A stretch of 64,000 nt of DNA, from positions 9,780,948 to 9,844,947 of the forward strand of contig NC_133948.1 of NCBI RefSeq assembly GCF_031877795.1, given 5' to 3'. The stretch comes from Strix aluco (taxonomy: Eukaryota; Chordata; Aves; Strigiformes; Strigidae). Under the pieces are notes generated by a model. The model had not been told where the DNA came from and searched no databases. It was given only the letters and a program-made list of their open reading frames with translations. Positions within the stretch are counted from its first letter, which is position 1, and the number at the start of each line of letters is the position of its first letter. The translations under genes were made by a program, and so were the position numbers. This document shows positions 12,601 through 27,600 of this stretch, one piece after another.

Positions 12601-15600
12601 GTAACATTTTAAAAGCCTCTGACCCACCCACTGCACTATAAGAAAACTTCAATTTTATATGTAAAGCTGTCAAATCAGTTCACATAAGGCGTAAGAAGTG
12701 TCACATATATCTGGCAATGTAAAATATAGAAAATATTTTCTGAAGTCAGAGATCTGAGGATTTCAGCAGCAAAACAAGCTGCAAGGGGGTAAAAAGTCAT
12801 TATACCCTGCTATCAGAGCTACTGTTGAATTAAGGAGTTCATGTTCGTATAACTTTCTAGTCTTTGTATCAATTGTATTACCACAGGAGATGGGATAATT
12901 TTACCACTACTCACACCAGCATTGTGCGCAGTTTAAGGAAATCATTGTGCTCTGGATTTTCAACTTCAACAACTCCCCAGGGATACAGACGGCCTCTGAT
13001 TTTTTTCCCTTTCACCTCAATAAGTTGATTGGATCCAATAACAGCAAAGGGAATGCTAGCCTAGTTGAGACAGAGCAGAACAAGATACTGTTTTGATTTT
13101 TGAGCGGTTCTTTTTTTATGTGTTTTGTTTTTCCTTTTAAAGAAAGCACAAAGACTTTTAAGTAACAGACGGGAGAGGGGGAAGAAGAAATGCTGACAAA
13201 TGCACTCTACTAAAATCCTTCCACATCAGAAAACCAATAAATCCTACTCTACACAATGAAATCTCCCATTATTAACACCTGTAGTTTTGTTAGGATCAGT
13301 TTGTCTTAACAGAGGCACAAAAGGAAATGACGCTTTGCTTTAGGAACACTTGACTGTTGTTGAAGTACAGTTTGGGCATAATGTGTCATCTGATATAACA
13401 TCATGCATGGAAAACGGCCAACAGAAACATACTTCAGATACAGATTAAAGTAGCTAGAGAGAGCATTTCAGATACTTTCAAAGGTGCTTGAAGAGTGTAT
13501 CATAGCAGAAAGAGGAAGTGACCAGTAAAACCTTAATTATCTGCTCTAACAAGAGGAAAGTTGTTAATTAGTATAGCAACCATAACATGCGCACATTCTC
13601 TTTGCTTGCATGTTAAAAGGTTTGAGTCAGAAAACAGACTGCAAATCAAAGTTCTTCATGAAGAGTTGCTTACATTTAAAAGAGAAAAGAAAGTCACTAC
13701 ACACTACATTTGGAATTCTGATGAAGCAGAGACTGGAATAAAAATTATTATAATTCAGACCCAACATTCAAAAAAGTTTGAATTTTCAACATGTTATAAA
13801 GGAATAAAGTACCTTTAAGCACACTGTAGGTTTGAAGAACTACTGCAGCAAAATAAATTAGGAGTGAAACTTGCCTTTAAAACTCTGGTTTGTTCTTTAA
13901 ACTCCTCATCTTCATCAGAATCTGCATCAGGGAGCTGATAAATCCTAATGCCATGTTCAGAAATCTCATCCAGAACCTTAAGTTTACAAAAAAAAATAAT
14001 TCTTATTTCATTGAAGAGATATTAAGTTAAAAATATATACAATTGATTTACTAGCCTGCACATCTAGAAAACTCAGGATGTTTTTCTGCTTTAAGTAGTT
14101 AACAATGCTTAGAAAAAAATCATTAGCAGAAATTGCCACTACTTATGCTTTGAGTTTATGTACTGCTGAATTAGTTTATGTCCTAGAGACTATCTTACAT
14201 GGCATTCATTTCATTCTGTCTATGAAGAAAAAAACCCCAGTATTTCTCAGTTTTTCTTCATTCAACAGAGACTTGAACCTCAAATCCATAAATATCCTGG
14301 AAAGAACAATACAAGGTATAAAAGCACTCAGCAAGCAACCTACATGTTTTGAGATATAAGAAAGGAATACTAAGTGGGAAATCAATCACATCCTTAAATT
14401 GAAGGAAGGAAGCCTACACTAGACCTGATCGGATTTTAAAGATTTTATTTTACTATTGCAAAAAAAGTACTTTAAAAACATCGCTGAGATTTGCTAACTA
14501 CAGAGGTTCTTTTCTAAGAGCTACTAACAGGCATTTTAAAGAGTCAAAACATTTGCTGAGATTACCTCTGAATTAAACTGTTTGTAATCTATGATACAAT
14601 CTGCAAAATCAGAAATGGCTAAACACGAACAGCAGCTCAACTGTCTGTCCACTCAGAGAAACAGACTCACTGACTAAACACATTTTGTGACATTCCTAAT
14701 GTACATTTCTTTGCATATGCCCTTAACTAGCATATTTTTGTGCAGTGATACAGAAATAAAAATTTAAAATAAACATATCAAGATGCAATCAAGGCCTCCA
14801 ATCTGTAGCTGTACTTGGGGAATAATCATCAGAATTAGAACACTATTTGCTACGAATGTTAGCTGCATGACTAATAAAATATTTGCAATACAATGTACTC
14901 TTGCAGAACTTTTTGAAGACTAACAAATATACACCTGACCAAAGTGCCAAATAACACAGGCTTAAAGATTTTTTAAAAGGCACAAAAGATAAAAGCATTT
15001 TTAGAAAACATCGCTAGTAAATTGTTAAAAAAAGCACAACAGAATATTTACATAGAGCATAATACAGAAGCAGACAAAACCCAAGTGAAGTTAATATGAA
15101 AAAATAAGTAAAAGCAATGAATTTGGATAAGGGATTAATTAGTTACAGCATCAAAACCATGCCAAAGTATATTTTCATGTATTTACAAAAACCTTAAGAC
15201 AGTCTCTATTGTCTTTTGAATCAAAAAGACAAAAGCTTATTATCCCCTTAAACTGGAGACAGTTATTCAAAACTAAGAGAAAAACCATCCATAAACAGGT
15301 TATTTTTACTGTCACTAACATCTGAGATTAACATAAAAAATAGACTATCTATATTCCTGTATACATTCTTTTCCTAATGAAATCACTGCAGGGGTAAGCA
15401 GCTAGCATAATTCCAGACCTTTGGCAGTTTCAAAAGGTGGTACAAGTCAATCCTTTCTCCAAAACTGAAGAAAATACTTCTACTGCCATACTATTCAAAA
15501 TATTTAAGTCAGAAATCCCATCAAATGCACCGGCAAGATTTTATTTCACTAAAGAAAGTGTGGTGGTAGGAGGAGAGAATGCAGAATGCTGAGATTCCAT

Positions 15601-18600
15601 AATAACTCTCTTTAAAGGGATCTTGGATGTCTCAGCATAAAAAGGTTAACTGTGCAAGCTTCCCTAGTGTTAGTATTCCCTAACAAGTTGCAACTGTAAC
15701 CCCACAACCGACACCTGAACCAAGCAGCAGTTCTACTGCAGTACTGAACTCTTCTAGTAGACAAGGTTTGGGTAAAATCAGTGGTGGGGGATGGGGGGTG
15801 TGAGGTACTCATAAAAGCATTCAGAAAAGCCTAGGTATAGACTTGTGTTGTCATTGCTACATATATAACTGGACATTAACAATACAAATACAACCAGACT
15901 TCAAATAGACAAGAAGTCTTAATGAGCCTTCTCATAGTATTGTTGGGTTCCTCAATCCTCTGTTGTGATGGCAACCAATAGCTACGGTATAAATAAAACT
16001 TGGCCAACCAGAGCTTGATTATCAAACAGCTGTTTAAAATAAAACAATCCTTCAGACCATTAGAAGAAGAACGACCATGTAGGAACCACAACTATTCCCA
16101 TGACAGTGTTTTCCTGCCAGGTATACAAACATCCCCCCACACACACACGCGCGCACACTGAACATTATGAGCCCCCACCTACACAGAGAGCAATATTTTT
16201 AAATGAAAAAAGGAATTTGGGAGTAAGTGTTGACAATAAGCAATTAACAGTTACAATCACACAATTACATTTATATCAATGCATGTTGTTACTGTTTTGC
16301 AAAATAGAAGATAACTAAACTGTCACCAAATGATAATAAAAGATACACAGCTGGGATAGCGGGACAGTGCTGCAGTGCGATGCCTTTAAGTAGCTGCATA
16401 AAACAAGAAAGCATGTTTAACCTGGCTGAGATCTTGAAGATAAAATGCAAGTGAAACAATAACGGGAAAGTCGACAACAAGGGGTGCTAGAATAATATAT
16501 TACAGCTGTTAAACCTAGTGCTTTCCTGAAAGGAAAAAGAATTGCAATAAAAACAAACTGTATTTTATAGTCCTAACAATGAAGCAGCATTTTGCTTCTT
16601 CGAACCTGAATTTTATTGGCCTCAGAGGATTCTGTGTTCCTAAAGATTAGCCTTCCCATGGGAAATTAAAAAAAAAAGTCAAAATATTAGTTCCCCTCTC
16701 ATGAAGTCATTCTTTTGAGCAGGTTTCCTTAGCAGCCTTGCATGGCACAGCTTGTGAAACTACCCTGCATTTCTTCCCACTCAAGAGTTTTTAAAAAAAC
16801 TAACTTTGAATTCCAGAAAGACCAAACAGGAATTACTCCAAGCTGGGTTTCCTTTTCAAGCACCACAAACTGATCTTGCTGCTTAGTCCAAAGCGGCAAA
16901 ACAAAAACATTTTACTTTAGATTGATGGCCAAATGGCAGAAACATCTAAAAAAAATAAGACTTCAAGCTGCGTCATCAAAGCAGGATTTTGATTCTTATT
17001 CTTGATTAGAGATTCTGTTAGCCAAGATGCTTTGAGTTAGAACAATATACAGTAGCTAGACTTTCAAAGCTTTGGAATCACATTATACATTTGACTTAGT
17101 ATAAACTCAGTTTGTAGAGTGACCTTTGCCAGCAGTACAAAAATAATTGAAGACTTGTTTACCTGTTTCCTAACCATTCCCTCAGACTACAGCATAAACA
17201 CCATTCATCTTGTTATATTTGGCCAATGCGTAAATGTGGTGTCCATATATGTAAGTCAAGATTGTTTTAAAGACTAGCTAGTTAAAAGCAACTTTGCTCT
17301 AACTAGAAAAAAATAGACATGGATTAGCACTGAATATGGTCGAGAGGTTGCCTTTAAATTAATCTGTTCATTAAACTGGGATTCATCTACATCTTTCACA
17401 ATAAACGTACATCATAAACCCTCAATCTAACATCACTTACAGAATTGTACTGAAAAAAAAGTGACTCCAAAGCCACACTGGGAAACACGTTTGCTTGCAC
17501 TACTGCCATGTTTCAGCTACAATCCAGTGTTAACAATACACAGAAGCGAATGTCAAACAGCATGTGCACTATGCTATGCTTGACCCTAAGAGAGGCCAGC
17601 AAACAGCAGATAAAAGGAGCACAGAAGAGTCCCAAAACAATTACAGCAAGCACTAAAACCTGGTAAGAGTATGTTCCTCTTCATTACACCTTAGAACTGC
17701 TTTTGTGAAAGATGACTATAGCTAGAACCTATTTTATATTAGTTTATTTTATGTATTTGAACTAACAAAGAACATTCTGATTCCCAGTGAATTATACTGT
17801 AAGTTAATTAACATTCCACTTAAATCATATAATGGTTTGGGCTGGAAGGGACCTTAAAGATCATCTAGTTCTAATCCCCCGCCATGGGCAGGGACACCTT
17901 CCACTAGCCCACGTTGCCCAAAGCCCTGTCCAACCTGGCTTTGAACACTGCCAGGGAGGGGGCAGCCACAGTCTCTCTGGGCAACCTGTGCCAGTGTCTC
18001 ACCACCCTCACAGGAAAGAATTTCTTCCTTACATCTAGTCTAAATCTGTCCTCTTTCAGTTTAAAACCATTATCCCTCATCCTACCCCTACACCTCCCTA
18101 TCTTTCCTGTAGCCCCTTTAAGTCCTAGAAGGCCACTAGAAGGTCTCCCCAGAGCCTTCTCTTCTCCAGGCTGAACACCCCCAACTCTCTCCGTCTGTCC
18201 TCACAGGGGAGCTGCTCCAGTCTCCAGTCATCTCTGTTGCCTCCTGGGGACCTGCTCGAGCAGGTCCATGTCCTTCTGATGTTGGTGCCCCCAGAGCTGG
18301 ACACAGGACTCCAGGTGGGGTCTCATGAGAGTGGAGTAGAGGGGGAGAATCCCCTCCCTTGACCTGCTGGCCACACTTCTCTTGATGCAGCCCAGGACAC
18401 GGTTGGCTTTCTGGGCTTGCGAGTGCACATTGCTGGCTCATAGGCAGTTTTCCACCCACCAATACCCCCAAGTCCTTCTCTGCAGGGCTGCTCTCCATCC
18501 ACTCCTCGCCCAGCCTGTGTTTGTGCTTGGGATTGCCCTGACCCATGGGCAGGACCTTGTACTTGGCCTTGTTGAACTTCATGAGGTTGGCACGGTCCCA

Positions 18601-21600
18601 CCTCTCCAGCCTGTCCAGGTCCCTCTGGATGGCACATCCCTTCCCTCCAGCGTTGTCGACTGCACCACACAGCTCGGTGTCATCAGCAAACTTGCTGAGG
18701 GTGCACTCAAGTCCCACTGTCTGTGTCACCAACAAAGATGTTAAACAGCACCAGTTCCAACACCAACCCCTGAGGACGCCACTCGTCACTGCTCTCCAGC
18801 TGGACATCGAGCCACTGACCACAACTCTTTCAGTGTGACCATCCAGCCAATTCCTGATCCACCAAGTGGTCCATCCGTCACATCCATGTCTCTACAATTT
18901 AGAGACAAGGATGTCATGTGGGACAGTGTCAGAAGCTTTGCACGAGTCCAGGTAGATGACGTCAGTTGCTCTTCCCTCATCCACCAACGCTGTAACCCTC
19001 TCATAGAAGGCCACCACATTTGTCAGGCACAATTTCCCCTTAGGGAAGCCATGTTGGCTGTCACCAATCACTTCCTTATTTTTCATGTACCCCAGCACAG
19101 TTTCCAGGAGGATCCACTCCACGATCTTGCCGGGCACAGAGGTGAAACTTGTTGGCCTGTAGTTCCCTGGATCTTCCTTTTTTCCCTTTTTAAGAGTGGG
19201 GGTTATGTTTCCCTTTTTCATTCAGCAGAGACTTTACCGAACTGCCACAACTTCTCAAACATGATGGATAGTGGCTTAGTTACTTCATCGACCAGTTCCC
19301 CCAGGACCTGTGGATGCATCTCATCAGGTCCCATGGACTTGTGTACCTTCAGGTTCCTTAGATGGTCTTAAACCTGATCTTCTCCTACAGTGGACACTTT
19401 CTCGTTCTCCCAGTCCCTGCCTTTACTTTCTGTTTCAAATCTTTCAACATCATTCTGCTACCAAATGCTGAACCAAAAAATAAGAACCTAAGCAAAATGA
19501 GCCTGAAGTACACTGCTGAAAGATTAAATACAGTTGCTTTTTATAAAGTAGCAGCTCCACAAACAATATTACTATCAGATAAAAATCCTTCACCAAGTCA
19601 GTACAGCCACAGAAAAAGAAAAACGATTAAACCAGCATAAGCAGCCACTCTGGCTTTGTTATTTCCCTGTGAGTTCTTTCAATTTGCCCACAGTACCTGT
19701 CATCTCCTCATAGCAGTTGTGGAAGAACAAAATAAAATCTCAAGGGCCTGGACAGAATTTCTCCCAGCAAGACCCAGCAGATCCTTTTTAACTCAATGAA
19801 GGAACATTTTTTTTTCTTCTCCCTTTCACCTAGTTCATCATAAAGCTGGTTACTTTTGTATAAATCCCTCTCCCCACCTTCAGTGAATGTTTATCTACAT
19901 TGCAGACAAGGTTCAGACAGTCACAACTGTCCCCACTTTAAACTTCCTCAGATGCAGAGGATTTATTCCATTTCTTGGGTAAGTTTTCTTATATCGCTGA
20001 GCTTTATACAAACACAACAGTAATGCCAGCAGTACCTCACCTTGCTAAACTGTAGTTGCTAACATGCCTAGACCATGGTCACACCTTTGATTGTGGCACT
20101 GGTTCACCCAAAAAAACCCCAAACAAATCCTCTGAATTCAGGTGAAGTTCAGCTAATGTAAGCATGATTTTAACTACACTATTTTCCCAGTTAAATAAAG
20201 CTGTACTCCCTCTTCAAGAAAACAGAAAAACACCCCATACAAAAGCCCTTGGAATAAAGATCCAGTGACCATTCTAAAGGACTACTAGAAGCCAGAGGAT
20301 CACAATCAAAACATTTATCACATCCTCCATGAAAATCATAAAGTGGTAGTACAAAATGACATTAAGACATAATATAAAAGATCAAGATATAATCTTACCA
20401 TGAAAAAAAGCTTGCATACTCTGGTGCAAAGCATAGACTGCATTTTAGAAGTACTAACTATCTCTATACCACTCAAGTCATAAGTTATTAAACTTGTAAA
20501 AATTCACATGCTTTATAGGGTTCAAATCTGTTATGCTTTACAAGCGAATGTACTGGGTTTGAGTCAATATAACCTGAAAAAAGCTTGTGATCTCAATAAA
20601 TTTTACTGAGCCACCTCTCAGCATAATACAATCGCACCACCTACCCATTCCTCTCTTTAACAAGGTACATGAAGCCATTCTGAATCAAAGAGGATAAACT
20701 AGGGAAAATTAAATACGTACAGATTATTCTATGATGAGATAAAAGGGAAATTAGATTTAAGGTGAAAGACTTGTACAACCACAAATATTTATTCCTGTAG
20801 AATTCACTACAATGTCCTAGTTGGCAGAGGCTAGGAAAAGGTTTGGCAGAAAAAAAAAATTCAAGTAGATGTTCCAATGCAAAAAGATTTATTTTAGTAC
20901 CACTGTCTGAAGGACTTTCTCTGTGCAATCCTGAGTATGTCCTGGTATTTTACATGAACAGATAGCCTAGTAGGAAAAACATGTAAAAGACAACATACAT
21001 TTTTCGATAACAACTGAGCTACAAAAAGCATCCTGCTAATATATCAGCCCAACTGCCCTGCCTCTACATTATGGTTTTAGTTTGTATCATGGGTGCACTT
21101 ATTAAGAAAGTTTCCAATCACCTCAACTTAATCACATTCTGCTGTAAACCACACAGCACAGAGTAGGGAAACCAAGTTTCTTTTGGATGAAACTAAACTT
21201 AAAGATACACTCTCAGATCATATCTAATGTGCTCCCACCAATGGGCATTCAGTCCACTGGACTAAATGAGACCTAGTCTGAAACATCTACACTACGTGCA
21301 TTTCAGGATGATTCGAGTCCTCGTTACAAACCGTTTTCCTCAGAACTGGCTCTGTCGGGGTGCACTGCTTGTCAAGATACATGAAGCCAACAATGGCCAG
21401 ATTCTCAGCAAGTGTAATTGGTAAAGCACATCAGACTTCAGTGAAAATCTCCCACCTCGCACTTTCTGAAGATTAGGTCCTTAGTCAATATCATTCACCC
21501 CTCTTCAGTTTGAATTTACTTGATATTTGGCTTTAACACTGTATGGTTGTATGGTTCTCACGATCAAGTGTTAGACCTACTCTTCTCTTCAGCCTTTCTC

Positions 21601-24600
21601 TCTCCTTCAGCGTCAGTGTGTCAGCCTTGGCAATCACAGGGACAATGTTGACTTTTCCATGAAGAGCCTTCATGAATTCTACATCTAATGGTTTCAGCCT
21701 GCCAACAAGTAGAAAAAAGTAGGGGAAAAAAAGGGGTGGGTTTTTTAATGCTGTTTTTGTTTGGTTTTGGTTTTTTAACAGATCAAATGTATTAAAAATT
21801 ATTTATTTCAAATATCTACATAAATAGTATTTCCAGAATAAATTAAGTCAGAGCAATTGCTTATCAGCTTGGTTGTGTAAAGGCTGAATTGCAATTAAAA
21901 TTGTCACTATAAGATAAACTAGATAAGCTCTTATGTTTCTGGGTGATAAACATTGTAATACTGATTGCTTCAAAACAATATTAAATGCCAAAAAGGAGAC
22001 AAAGCAGAGAAGAGCATTAATCCCCAAGGACCATCTTAATCGCATTGGCTAACTGACAGTGTGGGAAGTAACTCAATTAACTTTAATGTTAAGTTTCCAG
22101 TTTAAGTAATGAACAGACTTATGAACAAGACATAATGCCCTAAAATACAAGAGCTCAAGAGCTTTTTCTTACCCATGCCCAAAGGGAGAGATGAAGTAAA
22201 AACAGCAATGGACTCTGTTGTCTATAATGTGGCGCCTGTTTAGACCGCTCTCATCATGAAGGTATCTTTCAAACTGGTTGTCAATGTACTGGATAATTGT
22301 TTTGAAGCTGGGGGGGTGGGGGGGGGAGAAGAAAGAGAGGCATCTTAGATCAGCTTTAAAAATAATAAAAAAATAATTATGAAAATATAAGAACAGGAGG
22401 AGAATTGCACTTTCATTAAGAACATTTCTCCTACAAAAATTCAACTTCCTAGCATTGTAGCTACTACTAAGGAAAAGTATTTTGATATCACAAAAAGATA
22501 TTTTCCCAGCAACCACCAAGTGTCTATGCCTAGAGCTACTTTCAAGTGTTATACTGTACACTGAATCAAGTTCAAGTGCAAGCTCAGGAAAAAAGCACTC
22601 AGTGCTGAGACAACACAGACAGGAACAGAAGATTGAGGATTTTTCTCCTTTTTTTCTGGGGGTAGGGGGTAAGGATTTGTTTTTAAACCAGCTGACAAAT
22701 GACATATCCCGGATATCCTCTTGATTCACAACCCTGACCCTACAGCTAGGCTTCTACAGTTACCTATGAAAATTCTGGTATTCTAGTCTATTTGAATTAA
22801 GTACAAATACATCTGCAAGCATCACATGACTTATTAAGCTATTTTTGTTAACTTACAGAATCATTTTCTATTGGAAAAGAAAAATAATTCCTACTTAGTT
22901 CAAGGCAATTTAAAATATGCCCTACAAAAAAAGTAAAGGAACGCAAAGTTTGATCACATAGATTAATCAGATACAAATAGCAGTGACTAGAGAGAGAAAA
23001 GAAAACACAATGCATTACTAAGAAGATTGTTTTAAGATATTCCAGAGCATGTAGACACCTGCAAACAACATTAATATAAAAGGACACTTTATATTAAGTA
23101 CTTCAGGGGAAGGGAAATGAACACACTGATGAAGATAAGATTAGGCAGACGATTGTGTGTCATGAACATATCTTAAACTACTTGGGGAAAAACTGAGCAG
23201 AAAGCTTAACTTGAAAAACAGTATTTCTGTGGTTGAGAAAGTGCAAATTTGACTAGAGAAATTTAAGGAAGAAACAGACAAAAAAAACACAAAAAAAGAA
23301 TTAGTAATCAGGAAAAAATGAACACACAGAAGCTCAACCCCTGGGCTGCATGGCTGTAATGAAGATAAGGAAAGAAAGTGACAAGAATGATGTAAGATAT
23401 CCTGGAGGGAAATTTGATTTTCCAAAGTTGAGTAAGCTTTTGGATCTAGGAGAAATAAATCTATAATAGAATATAAATACACATTTATATCTTTGCAAGA
23501 TTTGTACCATTCTAAATCATAGTACAGAAGATGACACAGCAAGACATAGAATTTATTGGGTTTTGACCTTAGTGCTGCTCAAGTCTTTAAGAATTAGCAT
23601 CTTAATACCTAAACATGTTGAAAAAGGAGAACATGGTTTACGTTTCTGTTGATCTTAGGTACTCTCCTCTTAGCTGGTGAAAGGTAACGAGTCTGAAGAC
23701 ATAGAAATATTAGGACAGAAACCAAGCACAAACAATGGGAAAGCAACTATCACACATTTCCCTGGCAATGTATTTAGTTTACGTGCAGTTTTCTAGCTGT
23801 AACTGCTATAATTTTCCTTATAAATATGGTGTTAGTGTCCTGTACCTTCTGACTTCCGGGAAACACCTGGCTTATACCACTGTGCTATCATTACTTAGGA
23901 GATAGCACATCCTGTATTATAACAGCAAACAACACAACCGTTGTATTTAAGCCCACTGGGGGAAAATGAACAATATTACCAAGCTGCCAAAAACACACAA
24001 AATACAACTTAACATAAGCCAGTAGAAAAAGAAAGTTAGCAGCAGCCAGAAAGCAGTTATCAAAGAATGACCTGCAACACTGCAACCAAGATGAAATGAG
24101 GCATATGATGAGCAATATCTAACAAGTTAACCTGCAGACTGTTTGTGTCAAGTATCCTTTTGATGACAGATTTGATCCCAGATCTATGCATGAAGCAACT
24201 TTTTTTCCCCTCCCCTCCTTGGACCCTTTCTCTTCTGTCTGATGAAATAGGTTACCTTAAGGACGTACTTCTCTCACAATCCCAATGTCCTTCCATGCAT
24301 GGAAGAGCCATTCTATGCTTCCAACCTCCCACCATAAAGAATTTTGCTATTCTCCAAACACATGCCTAAGCTGATGTCAAGAGCATTCCTAAGTGTAGTT
24401 TAATTCTAGAATACAGATCTCCAGTTAGCACTAAAGCTTCACACAGAATCTAAAAAATTATCACTATGGTTAACTGTGGTTAGCATCCTCCTTTTCTCAC
24501 AGTCTGTTTTAAGTACAACAGTATTTGGAAAACAAAAAATAATCAACTTTATACAACACATTCTCTAATAACTCATTTCCCAATCCAACATTGTTATTCT

Positions 24601-27600
24601 TCCAATGCAGGAGACCCACTGGACAAACTCCTGACAATTAATCCTTACTAGCACTTCTTCCGTGATAGAAAATACATAACATTGACTCCAGCTTCCATCT
24701 CTAAAATAAAGCCCTTTCACCAATGCAAAGACAGAAACCAAAAGCCATCAGGAAACCTACTCAGGAGAAAGATATTTGAAACAGGATCAGAGATTGCTGC
24801 CTCCTAGAGACATTGTGCCAGTTTGATTTACTTCTGTTCAAAAATAACCTTAGTAAAATTCATCACCCTGAAGAACAGGTAGTCTGCACAAATTGCAGCT
24901 TTCCCAAAAAAAGTGCTTTATAAAACTTGGATCAAGATCAGCACCATCTACCGGTTAACCATAATTGCAGTAAATACTGCTGAACACAAACATAAGTTCA
25001 AGAACACGAACTTGCTGCTTCCTCTGAACTAACACGGAAGGAAGGTAGTTGCACTGGGTTAGTCTTGACTACAGTTTGAAACAAAGAGTCTATCCATCCA
25101 AGTCCCTATGACATCCTGTAAAGACTAACAGACTTAGTCAAAATGACATTTACCATGGCTCAAAGACTTCTTATATGACATTAAAAAAAAAAATGGGACT
25201 AGAAAGAGACAATTAAAATTAACTGCATCTTTTAATTTTGTAGTATCTAAGTACTATTTGTTCCCATAATGTATTTTGATGATGAAGATTTGTCACAGAA
25301 AACTAAGTATAAACCAGTAAATTGTTCTACTGGGTCTGAATCATCATGGACTGACTCTATTTAGCAAGTCTCCAAAAAGAAAGGGGAAAAATGTGAACAC
25401 GTAGGTCTCTAAGAAACATCTTAACAGAATAAACAAAGGGCATTAGAACACAATCAACAGGAAGAGCTCTATGTAACACAATACACAGGCTGCAGAGCTC
25501 TTAGCTACAGCGGAAGGAAGCTCTAGTCAACAGTGCACAAAATAAGCAAGACCGTGCTGCAGTCCAGAAAGATGCCTTAGTGTTATTCTGAAAGTTCAAT
25601 TATTTTTAACTTAATAAAGTACAAAAAGTGGGAGGTAAGTAAAAAAATCCCACTACTGCTTCACTTTCAAACTTTCATTTACTGTATTATATAACTTCAC
25701 TGCCTTCACTTTTGCTGTTTTTCTACAGTACATCATAGAAAAAAGAAAAAACCATGTCTGATAACAATGTTCTTCAGAATACTCCAGACAACACAGCATT
25801 CTATCAAGATTACAAAACATTCCATTAGCATTATAGATGTTTACCTTATCAGCTATTTGTCTCCCTCCTGACCTTCAACTTATACTGAAGAACTCAAATC
25901 AACCAGTATTACCTTTATGCTCCCCTTCCCTGCACTGTGACACTTTGTTTGCCTTCAGATTACCACCACCATAAAAAAGTGTCAACAAAAAATAATGGCC
26001 AAGCAAAACAAATACTTAGCACTTCTTAAAAGACAACCACATGGAAATTCAAAGTTTAGCTTCTAGTTGCACTGGAATAATTCAGGCATCCTAGTAAGCA
26101 CATTAATATATCTCATCTTTATTTGAAAAAAAGTTATCACAAGATCAGTTTTCCACAGCTGAAGAGCATGACAACAATGATTTGGAAATTACATCTATGA
26201 ACAAACTTATTAATTCTAATTTTGTTACAAACTGCCCAGTTCCTTCATAGCTATTTTACCATTTTCTTTCTTCATGATCTTTATGCTAATGCAATTATGT
26301 ATGTTGTCCAGTGTATCTGCAGACAATTATTTCAGACATTAAAGATTATCAGTGATATTTAAGCCAGAGAGCGCCAAGTAGTAACTCCATCAAAAAGATG
26401 CAGTTCTATCGAAATTGATAGTAGTATACATAGAGTTCAGGGAATAAAAAGTACTGTCTTAAAAATAATGGAAACTGGATGGGTCAGAGACACAAAAGAC
26501 GACCAAAAAAAATTCCCAAGCCAGAATTCTGCCCTATCAGAACACCTATGGAGACAAAAAGTTGACTACAGTTGTCACAGAGAACCTTACTGGAGGAAAG
26601 GCCATTAATTTTGAGGGAGAATCACAGACAGCCTAGAGAACACTAGCCAAACCTTTCAGAAACATAAAAAAGTGGTTATAAAATTGAAGCAGAAAGTTGT
26701 ACAAATTAATAAAGTTTTACTAGAGATGTGTACTTTAGGCAACAAAAATAAGAGAAAGTTGATTTGAAAGCTCACACAAACTAAACAATCATGTCACTCA
26801 CAATATGAAGATGAGCACTAAGAATGCAGAAGTGCTTAGAAAATTGTGCTATAACTGCAAGGACTCAGAAGAAAACCTCTACCATGAATAACCCTCCATT
26901 AATGTTAAGAATAATGAATCTATTGCTTCCTTTTAGTACATCAAAGTTATCCAAAGATCACCAGCTGAATCACTTAAGTTCAGAGAGACAGAGACACTAG
27001 TGTAGTGTTTGTGTAAGATACAAACTCTATCAAGCAAAGCAGTATTTACACACATACCAGTCCTGGCTGTTAATGGCATCTCCATATCCTGGTGTGTCAA
27101 CTACTGTTAAACGCAGTTTCACCCCTCGCTCCTCTATCTCTACTGTAGATGCTTCGATTTGAACTGTTCTCTCTATTTTCTCTAAAATAAAGGAACATTT
27201 TGATTGTTATTATGCCTATCAATTGCTGCAGAAACCCCTGCAGGAGAGAGCAACAAAGGAGGAATTCCAATCTGAAGTGTATTGTAACCTACATGATATG
27301 ATATATTTAAAAAAAACCCAAACAGCTAGCTAGCAAAAATTTAACACATTTTTGTAAATAAACAAGAAGCAGCGAAGTAAAAAAAGGCAATTTACTCGTG
27401 ACAATATGCAAAAATAAAATTATAATACTCAGAAGCATGCTAGATTATTTGTCAAAAAGTATCCACACCTCTAACCAGGATTTAAGGCATTACAGGCAAA
27501 AAAACATTAGAGGAAATGGGGATTAGAGCAAAACCACATTTAGGTATATGGACACCTAAAAGGTTTGGGAGGTTGGATTTTTAATAACAATTGATGAAGA

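Larger units (their letters stand above)
13977..21580 (-). other. SEPTIN2L: 7.6-kb septin intron hosting a CR1 element
   Basis: Apart from the CR1 at about 17822-19440, this intron is AT-rich with no gene I recognise. It includes a CA/CG dinucleotide tract at about 16137-16157 and an X-box-like palindrome at 15962-15975. Confidence 0.65.

Noticed and set aside
13871..13874. GT donor four bases after the exon ending at 13875
   Set aside because: Using it would join AAG GCA AGC TAG and stop translation; the GC donor keeps the conserved septin frame.
18136..18822. 228-codon minus-strand frame as a host gene
   Set aside because: It is reverse-transcriptase remnant of the CR1 element (FADD motif, CR1 3' end adjoining).
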